Positions 15,891 to 24,621 of a stretch of 64,000 nucleotides of DNA are shown here, in pieces; position 1 is the first letter of the stretch, and every line of letters starts with the position of its first letter. The position numbers and the translations under genes are program-made. Below the pieces are notes generated by a model. The model worked only from the letters and a program-made list of their open reading frames with translations. It did no database searches and had not been told where the DNA came from. Origin of the DNA: Micromonospora terminaliae (GTDB lineage Bacteria; Actinomycetota; Actinomycetes; Mycobacteriales; Micromonosporaceae); contig NZ_CP045309.1 in assembly GCF_009671205.1 (NCBI RefSeq), positions 992,001-1,056,000 of the forward strand, written 5' to 3'.

Positions 15891-16863
15891 TGATCCGGGC
15901 CGGCCGGGGTACGGGCGCCGGCGGCGGGGCAAGGGCTGGCTCTTCGTCGACGCGAAGGGCGAACCGGTGCGCGACCCGGACGAGCTGGCCCGGTTGCGCG
16001 ACCTCGTGATCCCACCGGCCTGGCAGGACGTGTGGATCTCGCCGTACCCGAACGGGCACATCCAGGCCACGGGGATCGACGCCGCCGGCCGCAAGCAGTA
16101 CCTCTACCACCCGAAGTGGCGGGAGAAGCGGGACGAGGCCAAGTTCGACCACGTGCTGGAGGTGGCCCACCGGCTGCCCGTGCTGCGCGACCGGGTCGAG
16201 CACGACCTGGCGCTGCGCGGCCTGCGGCGGGAGCGGATCCTGGCCACCGTCGCCCGGCTGCTCGACATGGGCACGTTCCGGGTCGGCAACGACCAGTACG
16301 CCACCGGCGAGGACGCCACCTTCGGCGTCTCCACCCTGCGCCCGGAGCACGCCCGTTCGCGGGGCGGCTGCGTGGTCTTCGAGTTCCCGGCGAAGGGCGG
16401 CATCGAGCAGGTCCGCCGGATCGAGGACCCGGAGCTGTGCCGGGTGCTCACCAACCTGCGCCGCCGGCGGCGGGCCGAGGAGCGCCTGTTCGGCTACTGG
16501 GACGGCCGGACCTGGCGGGACGTGCGCAGCGACGAGGTCAACGACTACCTGCGCGAGGCCAGCGGCGGGGAGATGACCGCCAAGGACTTCCGCACCTGGC
16601 ACGCCACCGTCCTGGCCGCCACGGAGCTCGCCACGCTCGGCCCGCAGCGCTCCACGGCGGCCCGCAGGCGGGCGGTGGCGGCCGTCATGCGCTCGGTCGC
16701 CGAGCTGCTCGGCAACACCCCCACGGTGGCCCGCACGTCCTACGTGGACCCGCGGGTGGTCGACCTCTTCCACGACGGGGTGCTGGCGCCGGTGGAGCCC
16801 GAGATGCCGCGCGAGGCCGCGGAGAAGGCGGTGCTGGTGCTGCTGGAGGAGGAGGCGGGCTGA
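15874..16863 (+). CDS. DNA topoisomerase IB
   Basis: A 329-residue poxvirus-type topoisomerase IB that relaxes supercoils through a 3'-phosphotyrosine. The N-terminal beta domain holds VIPPAWQDVWISPYPNGHIQ and the KQYLYHPKWREKRDEAKF motif. The catalytic domain holds TAKDFRTWHATVLAA (His) and the nucleophile Tyr290 in RTSYVDPRVVDLF. The length is normal for bacterial members. The GTG start at 15874 lies within the last 17 nt of the GT9 gene, so it is probably read from the heptose operon mRNA even though its function is unrelated. Confidence 0.93.
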   Translation: MRLRRSDPGRPGYGRRRRGKGWLFVDAKGEPVRDPDELARLRDLVIPPAWQDVWISPYPNGHIQATGIDAAGRKQYLYHPKWREKRDEAKFDHVLEVAHRLPVLRDRVEHDLALRGLRRERILATVARLLDMGTFRVGNDQYATGEDATFGVSTLRPEHARSRGGCVVFEFPAKGGIEQVRRIEDPELCRVLTNLRRRRRAEERLFGYWDGRTWRDVRSDEVNDYLREASGGEMTAKDFRTWHATVLAATELATLGPQRSTAARRRAVAAVMRSVAELLGNTPTVARTSYVDPRVVDLFHDGVLAPVEPEMPREAAEKAVLVLLEEEAG

Positions 16864-16906
16864 CCGGCCCCGCCGTCGATCCTGGGGGGAAGCACGACGG
16901 GGCCGG
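16864..16906 (+). terminator. Terminator of the heptose-topoisomerase operon
   Basis: A 9-bp stem CCGGCCCCG (16864-16872) pairs exactly with 16898-16906, starting at the topoisomerase stop codon. There is no T-tract. Confidence 0.55.
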
Positions 16907-16910
16907 AAAC

Positions 16911-16942
16911 CCGGTGTGGCCCCTCGGTGGGCCACCGGGCGG
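16911..16942 (-). terminator. Terminator of the AraC gene
   Basis: A hairpin with CCGG and TGGCCC pairing to GGGCCA and CCGG, with a small bulge, downstream of the minus-strand AraC stop at 17028. Confidence 0.45.
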
Positions 16943-17027
16943 CCGCCCGCGACGGAGATCGCCGCGGGCGCCTCGCCACGGCCCCCCGATACCAGTGGGC
17001 CGCGCCGGTCGCCCGGCCGGCCCGCAC

Positions 17028-18068
17028 TCAGTATGTCCGGCCGGAGTTGACTGCGGACGCCGCCGTGTTGACGATCCGTGCCGCTTCCAGGTGCCGCGCC
17101 CGGTACGCCTGCGGCGTCTCCCCGTACGCGGTGCGGAACGCCCGGCTGAAGTGCGCCTTGTCCCGGAAACCCCAGCGGCCGGCGACGAGCTGGATCGGCC
17201 GGTCGGCCAGCGCCGCGTCGGCGAGGTCCCGGCGGCACCGCTCCAGCCGCTCGTCCCGGATGTACGCCGCCACCGTGGTCTCCTCGTCCTCGAAGAGCCG
17301 GTGCAGCGACCGGACGGAGACGTGGTGCGCGTCGGCGATCGACTGCGGGGTCAGCGCCGGGTCGCCGAGGTGCTGGCGGACGTGCGAGCGCACCTGGGCC
17401 AGCAGGGCCCGCCGCCGCACCTCGGTGGGCACCGCGTCCTCGGAGACCAGGTGCCGGCCCAGCAGGGTGGACACCAGGTCGAGCCCCACGCCGCCCAGCC
17501 GCTCCGCGTCTGCCGCGTGGTACTGCTCGGGATGGCCGGTGAGCCGGATGAGGTAGTCGGCCAGCAGGGCGCCGATCCCCTCGTCGCCGGACATGCGGCC
17601 GGCGAACAGGGGCGCGAGCCGGCGACTCGACAGCGGCAGCGACTCGTACGGGATGAAGGCCACGATGGAGCTGACCGGCTGGTCCTCATCGACGCCGTGG
17701 TGGCTGATCTCCTGCGGACGGGCGCAGTCGTAGAACGTGAAGTCGCCGGGGCGGCAGATGCCGCGCTGCCCCTCCTGGTCGGTGATGCCGGTGCCCGCGA
17801 GGGTCAGCGCGAGCACGTAGTAGTCCGCGTCGGAGCGCTGGATCAACTTCCGGGTCCGGACGGCGTCGAGCGGGGGGTAGCGGTGGCGGACCAGCTGCAT
17901 GGGGCCCAGGTCGAGGAACTCGGACCGGGCCACGAAGTTGTCGGCGTGCTCGGTGCGCACCCGCATGAGGCCGGGCGTGCTGGCGAGCATGTCCAGCCAC
18001 AGCCCGAAACGGTCGGCGGCGGGCACCTGCTCCGTGTCGAAGACGTGCCGCGTCAGTTGTGCGTCCAT
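17028..18068 (-). CDS. AraC family transcriptional regulator
   Basis: A 346-residue regulator. Residues 1-200 resemble the AraC-binding-like domain of the NphR/FeaR type (RFGLWLDMLASTPGLMRVR, LGPMQLVRHRYPPLDAVRT, GDFTFYDCARPQEI). The C-terminal 100 residues hold the double helix-turn-helix (ADAHHVSVRSLHRLFEDE, WGFRDKAHFSRAFRTAYGETPQAYR). Such regulators often control aromatic or nitrile catabolism, but no such genes are adjacent. ATG 18068 is chosen because GGGGG precedes it; an in-frame ATG 30 nt upstream is possible. Two inverted repeats lie upstream. Confidence 0.92.
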   Translation of the reverse strand: MDAQLTRHVFDTEQVPAADRFGLWLDMLASTPGLMRVRTEHADNFVARSEFLDLGPMQLVRHRYPPLDAVRTRKLIQRSDADYYVLALTLAGTGITDQEGQRGICRPGDFTFYDCARPQEISHHGVDEDQPVSSIVAFIPYESLPLSSRRLAPLFAGRMSGDEGIGALLADYLIRLTGHPEQYHAADAERLGGVGLDLVSTLLGRHLVSEDAVPTEVRRRALLAQVRSHVRQHLGDPALTPQSIADAHHVSVRSLHRLFEDEETTVAAYIRDERLERCRRDLADAALADRPIQLVAGRWGFRDKAHFSRAFRTAYGETPQAYRARHLEAARIVNTAASAVNSGRTY

Positions 18069-18105
18069 GCCGGACCCCCGTTGGTGTGTCGCCTTCATAG
18101 GCAGG

Positions 18106-18143
18106 ACGCCCCACGAGGCCGGAAGTTGGCACCCGTGGGGCGT
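18106..18143 (-). terminator. 10-bp inverted repeat between two minus-strand genes
   Basis: ACGCCCCACG (18106-18115) and its exact inverse (18134-18143) with an 18-nt loop. It lies downstream of the gene ending at 18191 and upstream of araC. It may be a terminator of the former or a leader hairpin of the latter. Confidence 0.4.
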
Positions 18144-18150
18144 GACATAG

Positions 18151-18163
18151 CCGTCATTGACGG
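18151..18163. promoter_or_regulatory. Short palindrome upstream of the AraC gene
   Basis: CCGTCA-T-TGACGG, a perfect 6-bp inverted repeat about 83 nt before the araC start, in a locally AT-rich stretch. It is a plausible operator for autoregulation or a promoter element. Confidence 0.35.
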
Positions 18164-18190
18164 ATGTGAAATCTTCTGTTAAGAGTCCGT

Positions 18191-18694
18191 TCAGTCGTTG
18201 AGCACGTGGGAGAGCCGGTCGCGGAAGCGCCGCTCCGAGTCGCTCACCACGTCGCCGCCGAGACCCAGGATGCCGCCCGTGGACGCGGCGCCCACCACCT
18301 GCTCGGCGATCTCCACCAGCCAGTGCCGGTACGCGCCGGCCTGCCCCTCGTCGATCTTGCCGGACAGCAGCGCCGACGCCTGCCCGGCCCGGGCGAGCAC
18401 GTCGTCGATCATCGCCTGCGGGTCGTCGGGGGTGATGATCGGCAGCTCGGCGCCGATCTCGGGGTCGCCCACCCGGGAGACCACCTCCCCGGCGACCGCG
18501 GCCACCAGTGGGCTGGCCGACTCGCGGCCCGCCGCGATGGTCTCCAGCCCGGCGGCGTTCTCGGCCATGGTGCGCCGGGTGCCGTCGGACTCGGCCGCGG
18601 CCGCCGCGGCGAGGACCGACTGCGGCAGCCCGACCAGCAGCCCCCACTCCTCGTCGGAGAAACCGAACCCGGTGTACGCCGGCTGCTCGATCAC
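18191..18694 (-). CDS. Conserved hypothetical protein
   Basis: A 167-residue, acidic, Ala-rich, mostly helical protein with no signal peptide, membrane segment or catalytic motif that I recognise. Blocks likely to be conserved are FGFSDEEWGLLVGLPQSVL, ITPDDPQAMIDDVLARAGQA and YRHWLVEIAEQVV followed by a Gly-rich GGILGLGG. GTG 18694 is preferred because AAAGGGG lies about 7 nt upstream; an ATG at 18736 is in frame but has no ribosome-binding site. It lies 66 nt downstream of recQ on the same strand. I cannot assign a function. Confidence 0.75.
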   Translation of the reverse strand: MIEQPAYTGFGFSDEEWGLLVGLPQSVLAAAAAAESDGTRRTMAENAAGLETIAAGRESASPLVAAVAGEVVSRVGDPEIGAELPIITPDDPQAMIDDVLARAGQASALLSGKIDEGQAGAYRHWLVEIAEQVVGAASTGGILGLGGDVVSDSERRFRDRLSHVLND

Positions 18695-18760
18695 GATCAA
18701 GCCCCTTTCGCCGTGGTCGTCGTTGTCGACGGGCACCGCCTCCGCGGCGCCCGGGTCAGG

Positions 18761-20392
18761 CTAGTCCAGCTCCAGCAGCCCCTGTTCGGACACCACGCGG
18801 ACGGACAGCGTCTTGTAGCCCACCTCGTCGAAGAGCACCGTCATCCGGTCCTCCTCGTAGCTCAGCACCAGACCGGCACCCCACTCCGGGTGGCGGACCT
18901 GGCTGTGCACGGGAAACGGCCCGACCGCGCCGTCCGCGGCGACGCTGGTGCCGGCGTGGCAGTTGTCGCAGTGCCCGCAGACCTCGTTCATCTGCTCGCC
19001 GAAGTACGCCAGCAGCGCCTGCCCCCGGCAGCCGGTGGTCTCCGCGAAGGCGCGCATCATGTCGGTCCGCGACCGGGTCACCGTCTGCTGGCGTTCCGCC
19101 TCGGCGAGCGCGGCGCGGCCGGACTCGGCGGCCGCCGGGGCGTACCGGGGGGCGGCGATCCGCTGCCGGGCCCGGGGTTCCGCGGCGCCCACCTGCTCCA
19201 GCAGGGACAGGTACTGGCCGAGCTTGCGCGGCCCGAGGCCGGTCAGCTCGCGCAGCTCCTTCTTGGTGCGGGCCTGCTTGCGCAGCAGGGCGGCGAGTTC
19301 CGCCAGCTCCTTCTCGTCGGGCAGGCCGCCGCTGAAGTACCGCTGGAGACCGACGTCCTCGGCGCGCCAGAGCAGCAGCACCCGGGCGGGCGCCCCGTCC
19401 CGGCCGGCCCGGCCGATCTCCTGGAAGTAGCTGTCCGGCGAGTCGCGCAGCGCCATGTGCACCACCCACGCGATGTTCGGCTTGTCGATGCCCATGCCGA
19501 ACGCCGAGGTGGCCACCATGATCGGCACCTGGTCGGCGAGGAAGGCCTCGTGCAGCTCGTTGCGCGCGCCGGTCGGCATCCCGCCGTGGTAGTACTGCGC
19601 CGGGAAGCCCGCGTCGGTGAGCCGCTGCGCGAGTTCCTCGGCCGCCCGCCGGGTCGGCACGTAGATGATGCCCGGCCGCTCGTCGTCGCGGAGCAGCGCG
19701 ACCAGCCGCCGCCACCGGTAGTCGTCGGTGGGGCAGTGGGCCACCTCCAGGAAGAGGTTGGGCCGGTCCAGCCCCGACACCACCACCTCGGGGTCGCGCA
19801 GCCGCAGCCGGGCGACGATGTCGTCGCGCACCGGCGGGGAGGCGGTTGCGGTGAGCGCCACCACCGGCGGCCGGCCGATGCCCTCGATGAGGTGGCCGAG
19901 CGCCAGGTAGTCCGGGCGGAAGTCGTGCCCCCAGGCGGAGATGCAGTGCGCCTCGTCGATCGCGACCAGCGCCGGCTTGAGCGCGCGTACCTCGGCCAGC
20001 CGCTCCGGGTTGCTCAGCGCCTCCGGCGTGATGAACAGGAACTCGGCGCGGCCCGCCCGGATCTCCGCGATCGCCTCGGCCTGCTGGGCCGCGCTCTCGT
20101 CGGAGCTGATCCGGACCGCCCGCAGCTCCGGGCGCTGCCGCTCGTTGAGCGCGGCGATCTGATCCTGCTGGAGGGCGAGCAGCGGGGAGATGACCACCGT
20201 GGGACCGGGGATCAGGCTCGCCGGGATCTGGTAGATCGCCGACTTGCCCGCGCCGGTGGGGAGCACCACCAGGGCGTCGCGGCGCTTCATGACCGCCCGC
20301 ATGGCGGCCAGCTGGTTCGGCCGGAGGGCGGTCCAGCCGAAGAGGCTCTTGGCCGCGCGCCGCAGGGTCGTCGAGTGCCTGGTCAGTTTCAT
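18761..20392 (-). CDS. recQ: ATP-dependent DNA helicase RecQ
   Basis: A 543-residue RecQ helicase. In order: motif 0 region (LFGWTALRPNQLAAM), Walker A VLPTGAGKSAIYQ, the IDEAHCISAWGHDFRPDY DEAH box, LTATA, HGGMPTGARNE, TSAFGMGIDKPN, QEIGRAGRDG, then the zinc module with four Cys (TTGCRGQ, NEVCGHCDNCHAG). There is no HRDC domain. The C-terminus carries a small HPEWGAGLVLSYEEDRMTVLF segment like the SH3/Tudor-like tail of PcrA/UvrD helicases. It unwinds DNA in repair and recombination. It lies 45 nt after the VWA gene on the same strand and may share its transcript. Confidence 0.95.
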   Translation of the reverse strand: MKLTRHSTTLRRAAKSLFGWTALRPNQLAAMRAVMKRRDALVVLPTGAGKSAIYQIPASLIPGPTVVISPLLALQQDQIAALNERQRPELRAVRISSDESAAQQAEAIAEIRAGRAEFLFITPEALSNPERLAEVRALKPALVAIDEAHCISAWGHDFRPDYLALGHLIEGIGRPPVVALTATASPPVRDDIVARLRLRDPEVVVSGLDRPNLFLEVAHCPTDDYRWRRLVALLRDDERPGIIYVPTRRAAEELAQRLTDAGFPAQYYHGGMPTGARNELHEAFLADQVPIMVATSAFGMGIDKPNIAWVVHMALRDSPDSYFQEIGRAGRDGAPARVLLLWRAEDVGLQRYFSGGLPDEKELAELAALLRKQARTKKELRELTGLGPRKLGQYLSLLEQVGAAEPRARQRIAAPRYAPAAAESGRAALAEAERQQTVTRSRTDMMRAFAETTGCRGQALLAYFGEQMNEVCGHCDNCHAGTSVAADGAVGPFPVHSQVRHPEWGAGLVLSYEEDRMTVLFDEVGYKTLSVRVVSEQGLLELD

Positions 20393-20437
20393 CAGTGGCC
20401 GCAGGTACCCCTGCCGATCACCCCCGAAACCGCGCCG

Positions 20438-22273
20438 TCAGGTCATCCGGAACACCGGGCCGCGTGGCGTGAACGGCAGTCGGGCGCCCCGGGACACCAG
20501 GAACGCGTGGTCCCGGCGGATCCGCAGCACGTCGCACTCGCCGTCGGTGATCACCAGGATCGGGCCGTCGGCCGGGAAGTCACCGGCAGCCTCCAACAGG
20601 CGGACGCCCGGCTGCAGCACGGTGCCCCCGCCGCCCCGCACCCGCACCCGCCCGGCGATCTCCTCCACCGGCAGGTAGCCGGCGTCGTACGCCACCGCGT
20701 CGCAGAACACCACGCGGGCGGCGGGCACGTCCCGGGCGAGGGCGTACGCGGCTACGGCGCCGAGCGCCCGCCCCATCAGCCGGGTGCCCATCGACCCGGA
20801 GGTGTCCAACAGCACGCCGAAGGTCGGCCGGCGCTCCTCCACCTCGGGCCGGTGCCAGCCGGGACGCGGGATGCCCGGAGTGGCCGCCTGCCGCCGCGAC
20901 GGCCGGGCGTACGAGCGCAGCCGCTCCCGCGCGGGGAACCGCTCGTCGAACCAGCGGGCCAGTTGCACGTCCCACGGCGGTGGCGGTTCGTCGAGCACGC
21001 GGATCTCGGCGACCAGCCCGGCCGGGAGCAGCCCGCGCCCGGCCGACTCGTGGTACGCGAGCCCGCCGGTGAGCGCCCGCCGGTAGTACTCGTCCAGGTC
21101 GACGCCGCGGCGGGCCTCGCCCGGTCCCGGCGTCCCGTGGCCCAGGATGTCCCCCCGCCCCGGGCCGCGCAGGGTGGCGAGCTTGCGGTGGCGGCGCAGG
21201 TCCGTGACGAGCCGGTCGTACACCGCCTCGCTCGAGAGGCCGCGCAGCTGCGGGTCGTGCAGCAGGCCCTCGGGCATCTCGCCGACCGCCATCTCCACGA
21301 GCCAGCCGTTGACGACGTAGTCGGTGGCGACGTTCCACAGGTACGGGTCGCGGTGCGCCACCCGGTCGCCGTGCCGCAGCGCGGCGTGCAGCATCTCGTG
21401 CGCCAGCACGAAACGGCACTGCGCCTCCGGCATGACCCGGAGCGGGTTGACGTAGATCTCCCCGGCGCCGGCGTCCACGGCGGCGACCGTGATGTCCCAG
21501 GAGCGCGCCAGCTCCGCGTCGGCGACGATCCGGAACCCCGCGGCCAGCGCGCCGAGCAGCGGGTACGACGAGACGAACCAGCGCCGGGCCCGTTCCCAGG
21601 GGTTGTCGCGGGTGACACCGCCCGGGCCCGGCTTCGGCGCGCCCGCCGCCTCCACGGCCGCCGTGGCGGCCGCCGCCAGGCCCACGGCGAAGCGCTCCGG
21701 CCAGGTCTGCCAGCGGGTGCCGGGCACGGTCGGGGCGGTCGGCCGGGCGGGCGCGGCCGGGAGCGCCACGTCGCCGTCGTGGCCGCCGACGCCGCAGGCC
21801 AGGTACTCCGGCGGGATCCCGCGGTGCCGCCAGTCGGCGGCCAGCCGCTCCTCCGTGCCGCCGGGCAGCGGGGTGGGCAGCAGGCGGGGCGGCCGGCCCA
21901 GCTTCGCGTCGAGCTGGAAGCGGCTCACCGCCACGCAGGCCGCGACCGCCGCCGCCTGGTCGGTCCGGCCGGCGCGTTCCGGCGCCAGGTGGCCGAAGCC
22001 GAGATGCAGGAGGCAGTGGGCCACCACCCACCACCACTCCTCGGTGTCCGCGCGCCGGCGCCGGTCGACGCGGATCTCGCCGTCGGCGGCCACCCGGGCC
22101 CAGCCCCGCCCGTCCGCGGCCGCGTCGTCGTCCACCCAGCGGAACCGGGCGCGGGGATAGCCGTCGGCGAGCAGGGGCCGGAACATCGGATGGTCGTACG
22201 CGCGCCTCTCGGCCCGGCCGAACGCCTCCTCGTTCGGGTCCGGCCGGCGTCCGCCCCGGCGTCGGGTCGCCAT
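20438..22273 (-). CDS. VWA-like protein with N-terminal metallopeptidase-like domain (DUF2201)
   Basis: 611 residues. The middle region has a zincin signature, LAHEMLHAALRHGDRVA, near residue 287, and an earlier partial copy (VAHCLLHLGFGHL) near 86. The C-terminal 160 residues are a VWA domain with the MIDAS start LLDTSGSMGTR and VITDGECDV. This two-part architecture is DUF2201/VWA-like. Such proteins pair with a MoxR-type AAA ATPase, encoded here just upstream with a 3-nt gap, and are thought to be metal-dependent remodelling factors. Client and protease activity are unknown. Confidence 0.88.
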   Translation of the reverse strand: MATRRRGGRRPDPNEEAFGRAERRAYDHPMFRPLLADGYPRARFRWVDDDAAADGRGWARVAADGEIRVDRRRRADTEEWWWVVAHCLLHLGFGHLAPERAGRTDQAAAVAACVAVSRFQLDAKLGRPPRLLPTPLPGGTEERLAADWRHRGIPPEYLACGVGGHDGDVALPAAPARPTAPTVPGTRWQTWPERFAVGLAAAATAAVEAAGAPKPGPGGVTRDNPWERARRWFVSSYPLLGALAAGFRIVADAELARSWDITVAAVDAGAGEIYVNPLRVMPEAQCRFVLAHEMLHAALRHGDRVAHRDPYLWNVATDYVVNGWLVEMAVGEMPEGLLHDPQLRGLSSEAVYDRLVTDLRRHRKLATLRGPGRGDILGHGTPGPGEARRGVDLDEYYRRALTGGLAYHESAGRGLLPAGLVAEIRVLDEPPPPWDVQLARWFDERFPARERLRSYARPSRRQAATPGIPRPGWHRPEVEERRPTFGVLLDTSGSMGTRLMGRALGAVAAYALARDVPAARVVFCDAVAYDAGYLPVEEIAGRVRVRGGGGTVLQPGVRLLEAAGDFPADGPILVITDGECDVLRIRRDHAFLVSRGARLPFTPRGPVFRMT

Positions 22274-22276
22274 CGC

Positions 22277-23347
22277 TCAGGCCCGGGCCGCGACGAGGCG
22301 GGGCAGGTCCCGGGTCACCTCGACCAGGAACCAGGCCGGCAGCACCGGCATCCCGTCGTCGTCGGTGGCGACGACGAGCTGCGCGCACTCGAGGGAGATC
22401 TCGGCCAGTTCCACCAGCAGTCCCTTGGCCCGGATCGAGAAGTCCCGCACCGCGGGGGAGGCGTGCTCCCGGGAGGCGGGCAGCTCCTTGACCAGCCGGG
22501 CGCGGAAGGCCTCGGCGAAGAAGTAGAGCAGGTCCCGGTCGTGCGGGGCCCGCGGCCAGCCGGCGTCACCCCGCACGATGGCGTCCAGGCCGTACCGGTG
22601 GCGCACCGTCTTGACGTACGCGGCGAAGCCGGCGGCGTGCTGCCCCGTGAGGGTGCCGCCGGCCAGCAGCCGCACGGTCGTCTCGTCGACGTCGTCGCCG
22701 AAGGAGTGCAGGGCGTCGGAGAGCATGTGCCAGCTGCGCGGGGTGGAGAACGCCTCCTCGGTATTCGGCGGGGCCACCCAGAGCTGGTCGGGGCGCTCGG
22801 TCAGGTAGTCCCGCACCCACGGGTGCACCCCGGCGCCGGCCGCCCAGGCGAGCCAGTCCGTCGCCGAAGCGCGCAGGTGCACGTGCACCAGCCGGTTCAC
22901 CAGCGCGGACGCCATCGGGCGGGCGAGGGCGTTGTCGGTGGCCCGGTTGCCGGCGCCGATCACGATGGACCCGGCCGGCAGCTCGTACGAGCCGATCCGG
23001 CGGTCCAGGATCAGCGAGTAGAACGCCTTCTGCACCTCCGGGCTGGAGGAGTTGAGCTCGTCCAGGAAGAGGCAGTACGGCTCGTCCCGCGCGATGGACT
23101 CCGGCGGCGCGAACCGGCTGCGGCCGTCGCGCAGCTCCGGCACCCCGATCAGGTCCTCCGCGGCGAGCTGGGTGCCGACCAGGGTCACGCAGGGCAGGCC
23201 GAGCGAGTCGGCGAAGGCCCGCACCAGCGAGCTCTTGCCGATGCCGGGCGGTCCCCAGACGAAGACGGGCCGGACCACCGCCACGTGCAGCAGCAGCGCG
23301 GGCAGCTCGGCCGGGGTCACCGTGAGGGCGGAATGCACGCCCACCAT
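22277..23347 (-). CDS. MoxR-like AAA ATPase
   Basis: A 356-residue AAA+ ATPase. Walker A is WGPPGIGKSSLVRAF (residues 31-45), Walker B is CLFLDELNSSSPEVQKAF, the sensor region is VIGAGNRATDN, and FSTPRSWHML is the sensor-2-like block. It is paired with the VWA/zincin protein 3 nt downstream. In MoxR-VWA systems (RavA-ViaA, CbbQ-CbbO are studied relatives) the ATPase acts with the MIDAS protein to remodel or insert a cofactor into a client. No client gene is adjacent. Confidence 0.93.
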   Translation of the reverse strand: MVGVHSALTVTPAELPALLLHVAVVRPVFVWGPPGIGKSSLVRAFADSLGLPCVTLVGTQLAAEDLIGVPELRDGRSRFAPPESIARDEPYCLFLDELNSSSPEVQKAFYSLILDRRIGSYELPAGSIVIGAGNRATDNALARPMASALVNRLVHVHLRASATDWLAWAAGAGVHPWVRDYLTERPDQLWVAPPNTEEAFSTPRSWHMLSDALHSFGDDVDETTVRLLAGGTLTGQHAAGFAAYVKTVRHRYGLDAIVRGDAGWPRAPHDRDLLYFFAEAFRARLVKELPASREHASPAVRDFSIRAKGLLVELAEISLECAQLVVATDDDGMPVLPAWFLVEVTRDLPRLVAARA

Positions 23348-23407
23348 GATCGGAAGTGAGGCACCCCTCGCGCACCCGAATTCCGGTGGCCCCGGCCGGT
23401 GCGGCTC

Positions 23408-24358
23408 TCAGCGCAGCCGGGGGAGCACCTCGCGCTCGTAGAGGTCGAACAGGCCCTGCCAGTGCGGGCCGGTGTTGGCCACGTAGATCTCGTCGAAGCC
23501 GGCCTTGGCGTACTTGTCGATCATCTCCAGGTGGGCGTCGGCGTCCTTGCCGCAGACGAACGACTCCTTCATCATCTCCGGCTGGACCAGCTGCGCGGCC
23601 TGCTCGAAGTGGCGGGGCGACGGGAGCACCTGGGACAGCTCGCCCGGCACGCCGGCGTTGGGCCACCGCTCGTACGCGATCCGCACGCCCTCGTCCTCGC
23701 TGTCGGCGTACGCGGCCTTGAACCCGGCCTGGCAGGGCTTGTCGCCGCCGCCGGAGTCGCGGAACCGGCGCACCATGTCGGCGTCGGGCATGGTGCTGAC
23801 GTAGCCGTCGCCGATCCGGGCGGCCAGCTCGATCGACTTCGCGCCGAAGCCGGAGACGTAGATCGGCGGGGGCGTGTCGGGCCGGGTGTAGATCCGGGCG
23901 TGCTCGACGGTGTAGTGCCTGCCGTGGTGGTTGACGAAGTCGCCCGTCCACAGCTTGCGGATCACCTCGATCGACTCCTCCAGCATCTCCAGCCGGACGT
24001 CGGCCTGCGGCCACGGGTCGCCGAAGATGTGCTCGTTGAGCGCCTCGCCGCTGCCCACCCCGAGCACGAAACGGCCCTCGTGCAGCACGGCGCTGGTCGC
24101 CGCGGCCTGCGCGATCACCGCGGGGTGGATGCGGACGGTCGGGCAGGTGACCGCCGTGGTCACCGGCAGCCGGCAGACCTGGCTGAGGGCGCCGATGGTC
24201 GACCAGACGAAGGGGCTCTGCCCCTGCGCGTCGACCCAGGGGTGGTAGTGGTCGGAGATCCACAGTGCCTCGAAGCCGGCCCGCTCGGCGCCGCGCGCCT
24301 GTTCCAGCAGCTCCGCCGGGGTGTACTCCTCACTGGACAGAAAGTAGCCGATCTTCAT
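23408..24358 (-). CDS. LLM class F420-dependent oxidoreductase (TIGR03557-type)
   Basis: A 316-residue TIM-barrel luciferase-like enzyme close to F420-dependent glucose-6-phosphate dehydrogenase-type proteins: WISDHYHPWVDAQGQSPFVW, TAVTCPTVRIHPAVIAQAA, LGVGSGEALNEHIFGDPWP, VSGFGAKSIELAARIGDGY and IYVANTGPHWQGLFDLYE. These use coenzyme F420 for hydride transfer. The exact substrate cannot be assigned. ATG 24358 follows GAGGGGGAACG. A weak stress-type promoter match lies upstream. Confidence 0.92.
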   Translation of the reverse strand: MKIGYFLSSEEYTPAELLEQARGAERAGFEALWISDHYHPWVDAQGQSPFVWSTIGALSQVCRLPVTTAVTCPTVRIHPAVIAQAAATSAVLHEGRFVLGVGSGEALNEHIFGDPWPQADVRLEMLEESIEVIRKLWTGDFVNHHGRHYTVEHARIYTRPDTPPPIYVSGFGAKSIELAARIGDGYVSTMPDADMVRRFRDSGGGDKPCQAGFKAAYADSEDEGVRIAYERWPNAGVPGELSQVLPSPRHFEQAAQLVQPEMMKESFVCGKDADAHLEMIDKYAKAGFDEIYVANTGPHWQGLFDLYEREVLPRLR

Positions 24359-24410
24359 CGTTCCCCCTCGCCGCGTCCGCGTGCCGGGCGCACGCCGGAC
24401 AACGAGAGCC

Positions 24411-24435
24411 CTACCCCGGGAGACGCGCTCCGAAC
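24411..24435 (-). promoter_or_regulatory. Weak sigma-B/F-type promoter candidate for the LLM oxidoreductase
   Basis: Minus strand: GTTC (24435-24432), 15 nt, GGGTAG (24416-24411), with a leader of about 45 nt. The -35 is one base off the pattern seen at 1-8 kb. Confidence 0.25.
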
Positions 24436-24443
24436 GCGGCGGG

Positions 24444-24566
24444 TCAGCGGCGGAACATCGCCCGGATGGCGATCAGCAGGAACAGGCCGCCGACCACCAG
24501 GCCGAGCAGGCGTACGCCGGGGATGTCCGCGGCGCTGGTGGCGTCGGCGAGCAGGGCGGGAGGCAT
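24444..24566 (-). CDS. Small single-pass membrane protein (40 aa)
   Basis: ATG 24566 to TGA gives 40 residues. A short soluble N-terminus (MPPALLADATSAADIPG) is followed by one transmembrane helix (VRLLGLVVGGLFLLIAIRAM) and a basic FRR end, the layout expected of a real small membrane protein. It lies upstream of the LLM oxidoreductase on the same strand, with 85 nt between. No function can be named. Confidence 0.6.
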   Translation of the reverse strand: MPPALLADATSAADIPGVRLLGLVVGGLFLLIAIRAMFRR

Positions 24567-24621
24567 GCCCGCACTCTCCCACGGGTCGCCCGGCGGTGCC
24601 AGCCGCTAACAGTAAGGATTG

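Noticed and set aside
18206..23359. A 1,717-codon open frame on the plus strand
   Set aside because: It is antisense to recQ, the VWA gene and the MoxR gene, has no recognisable domain, and reflects GC-rich codon structure.
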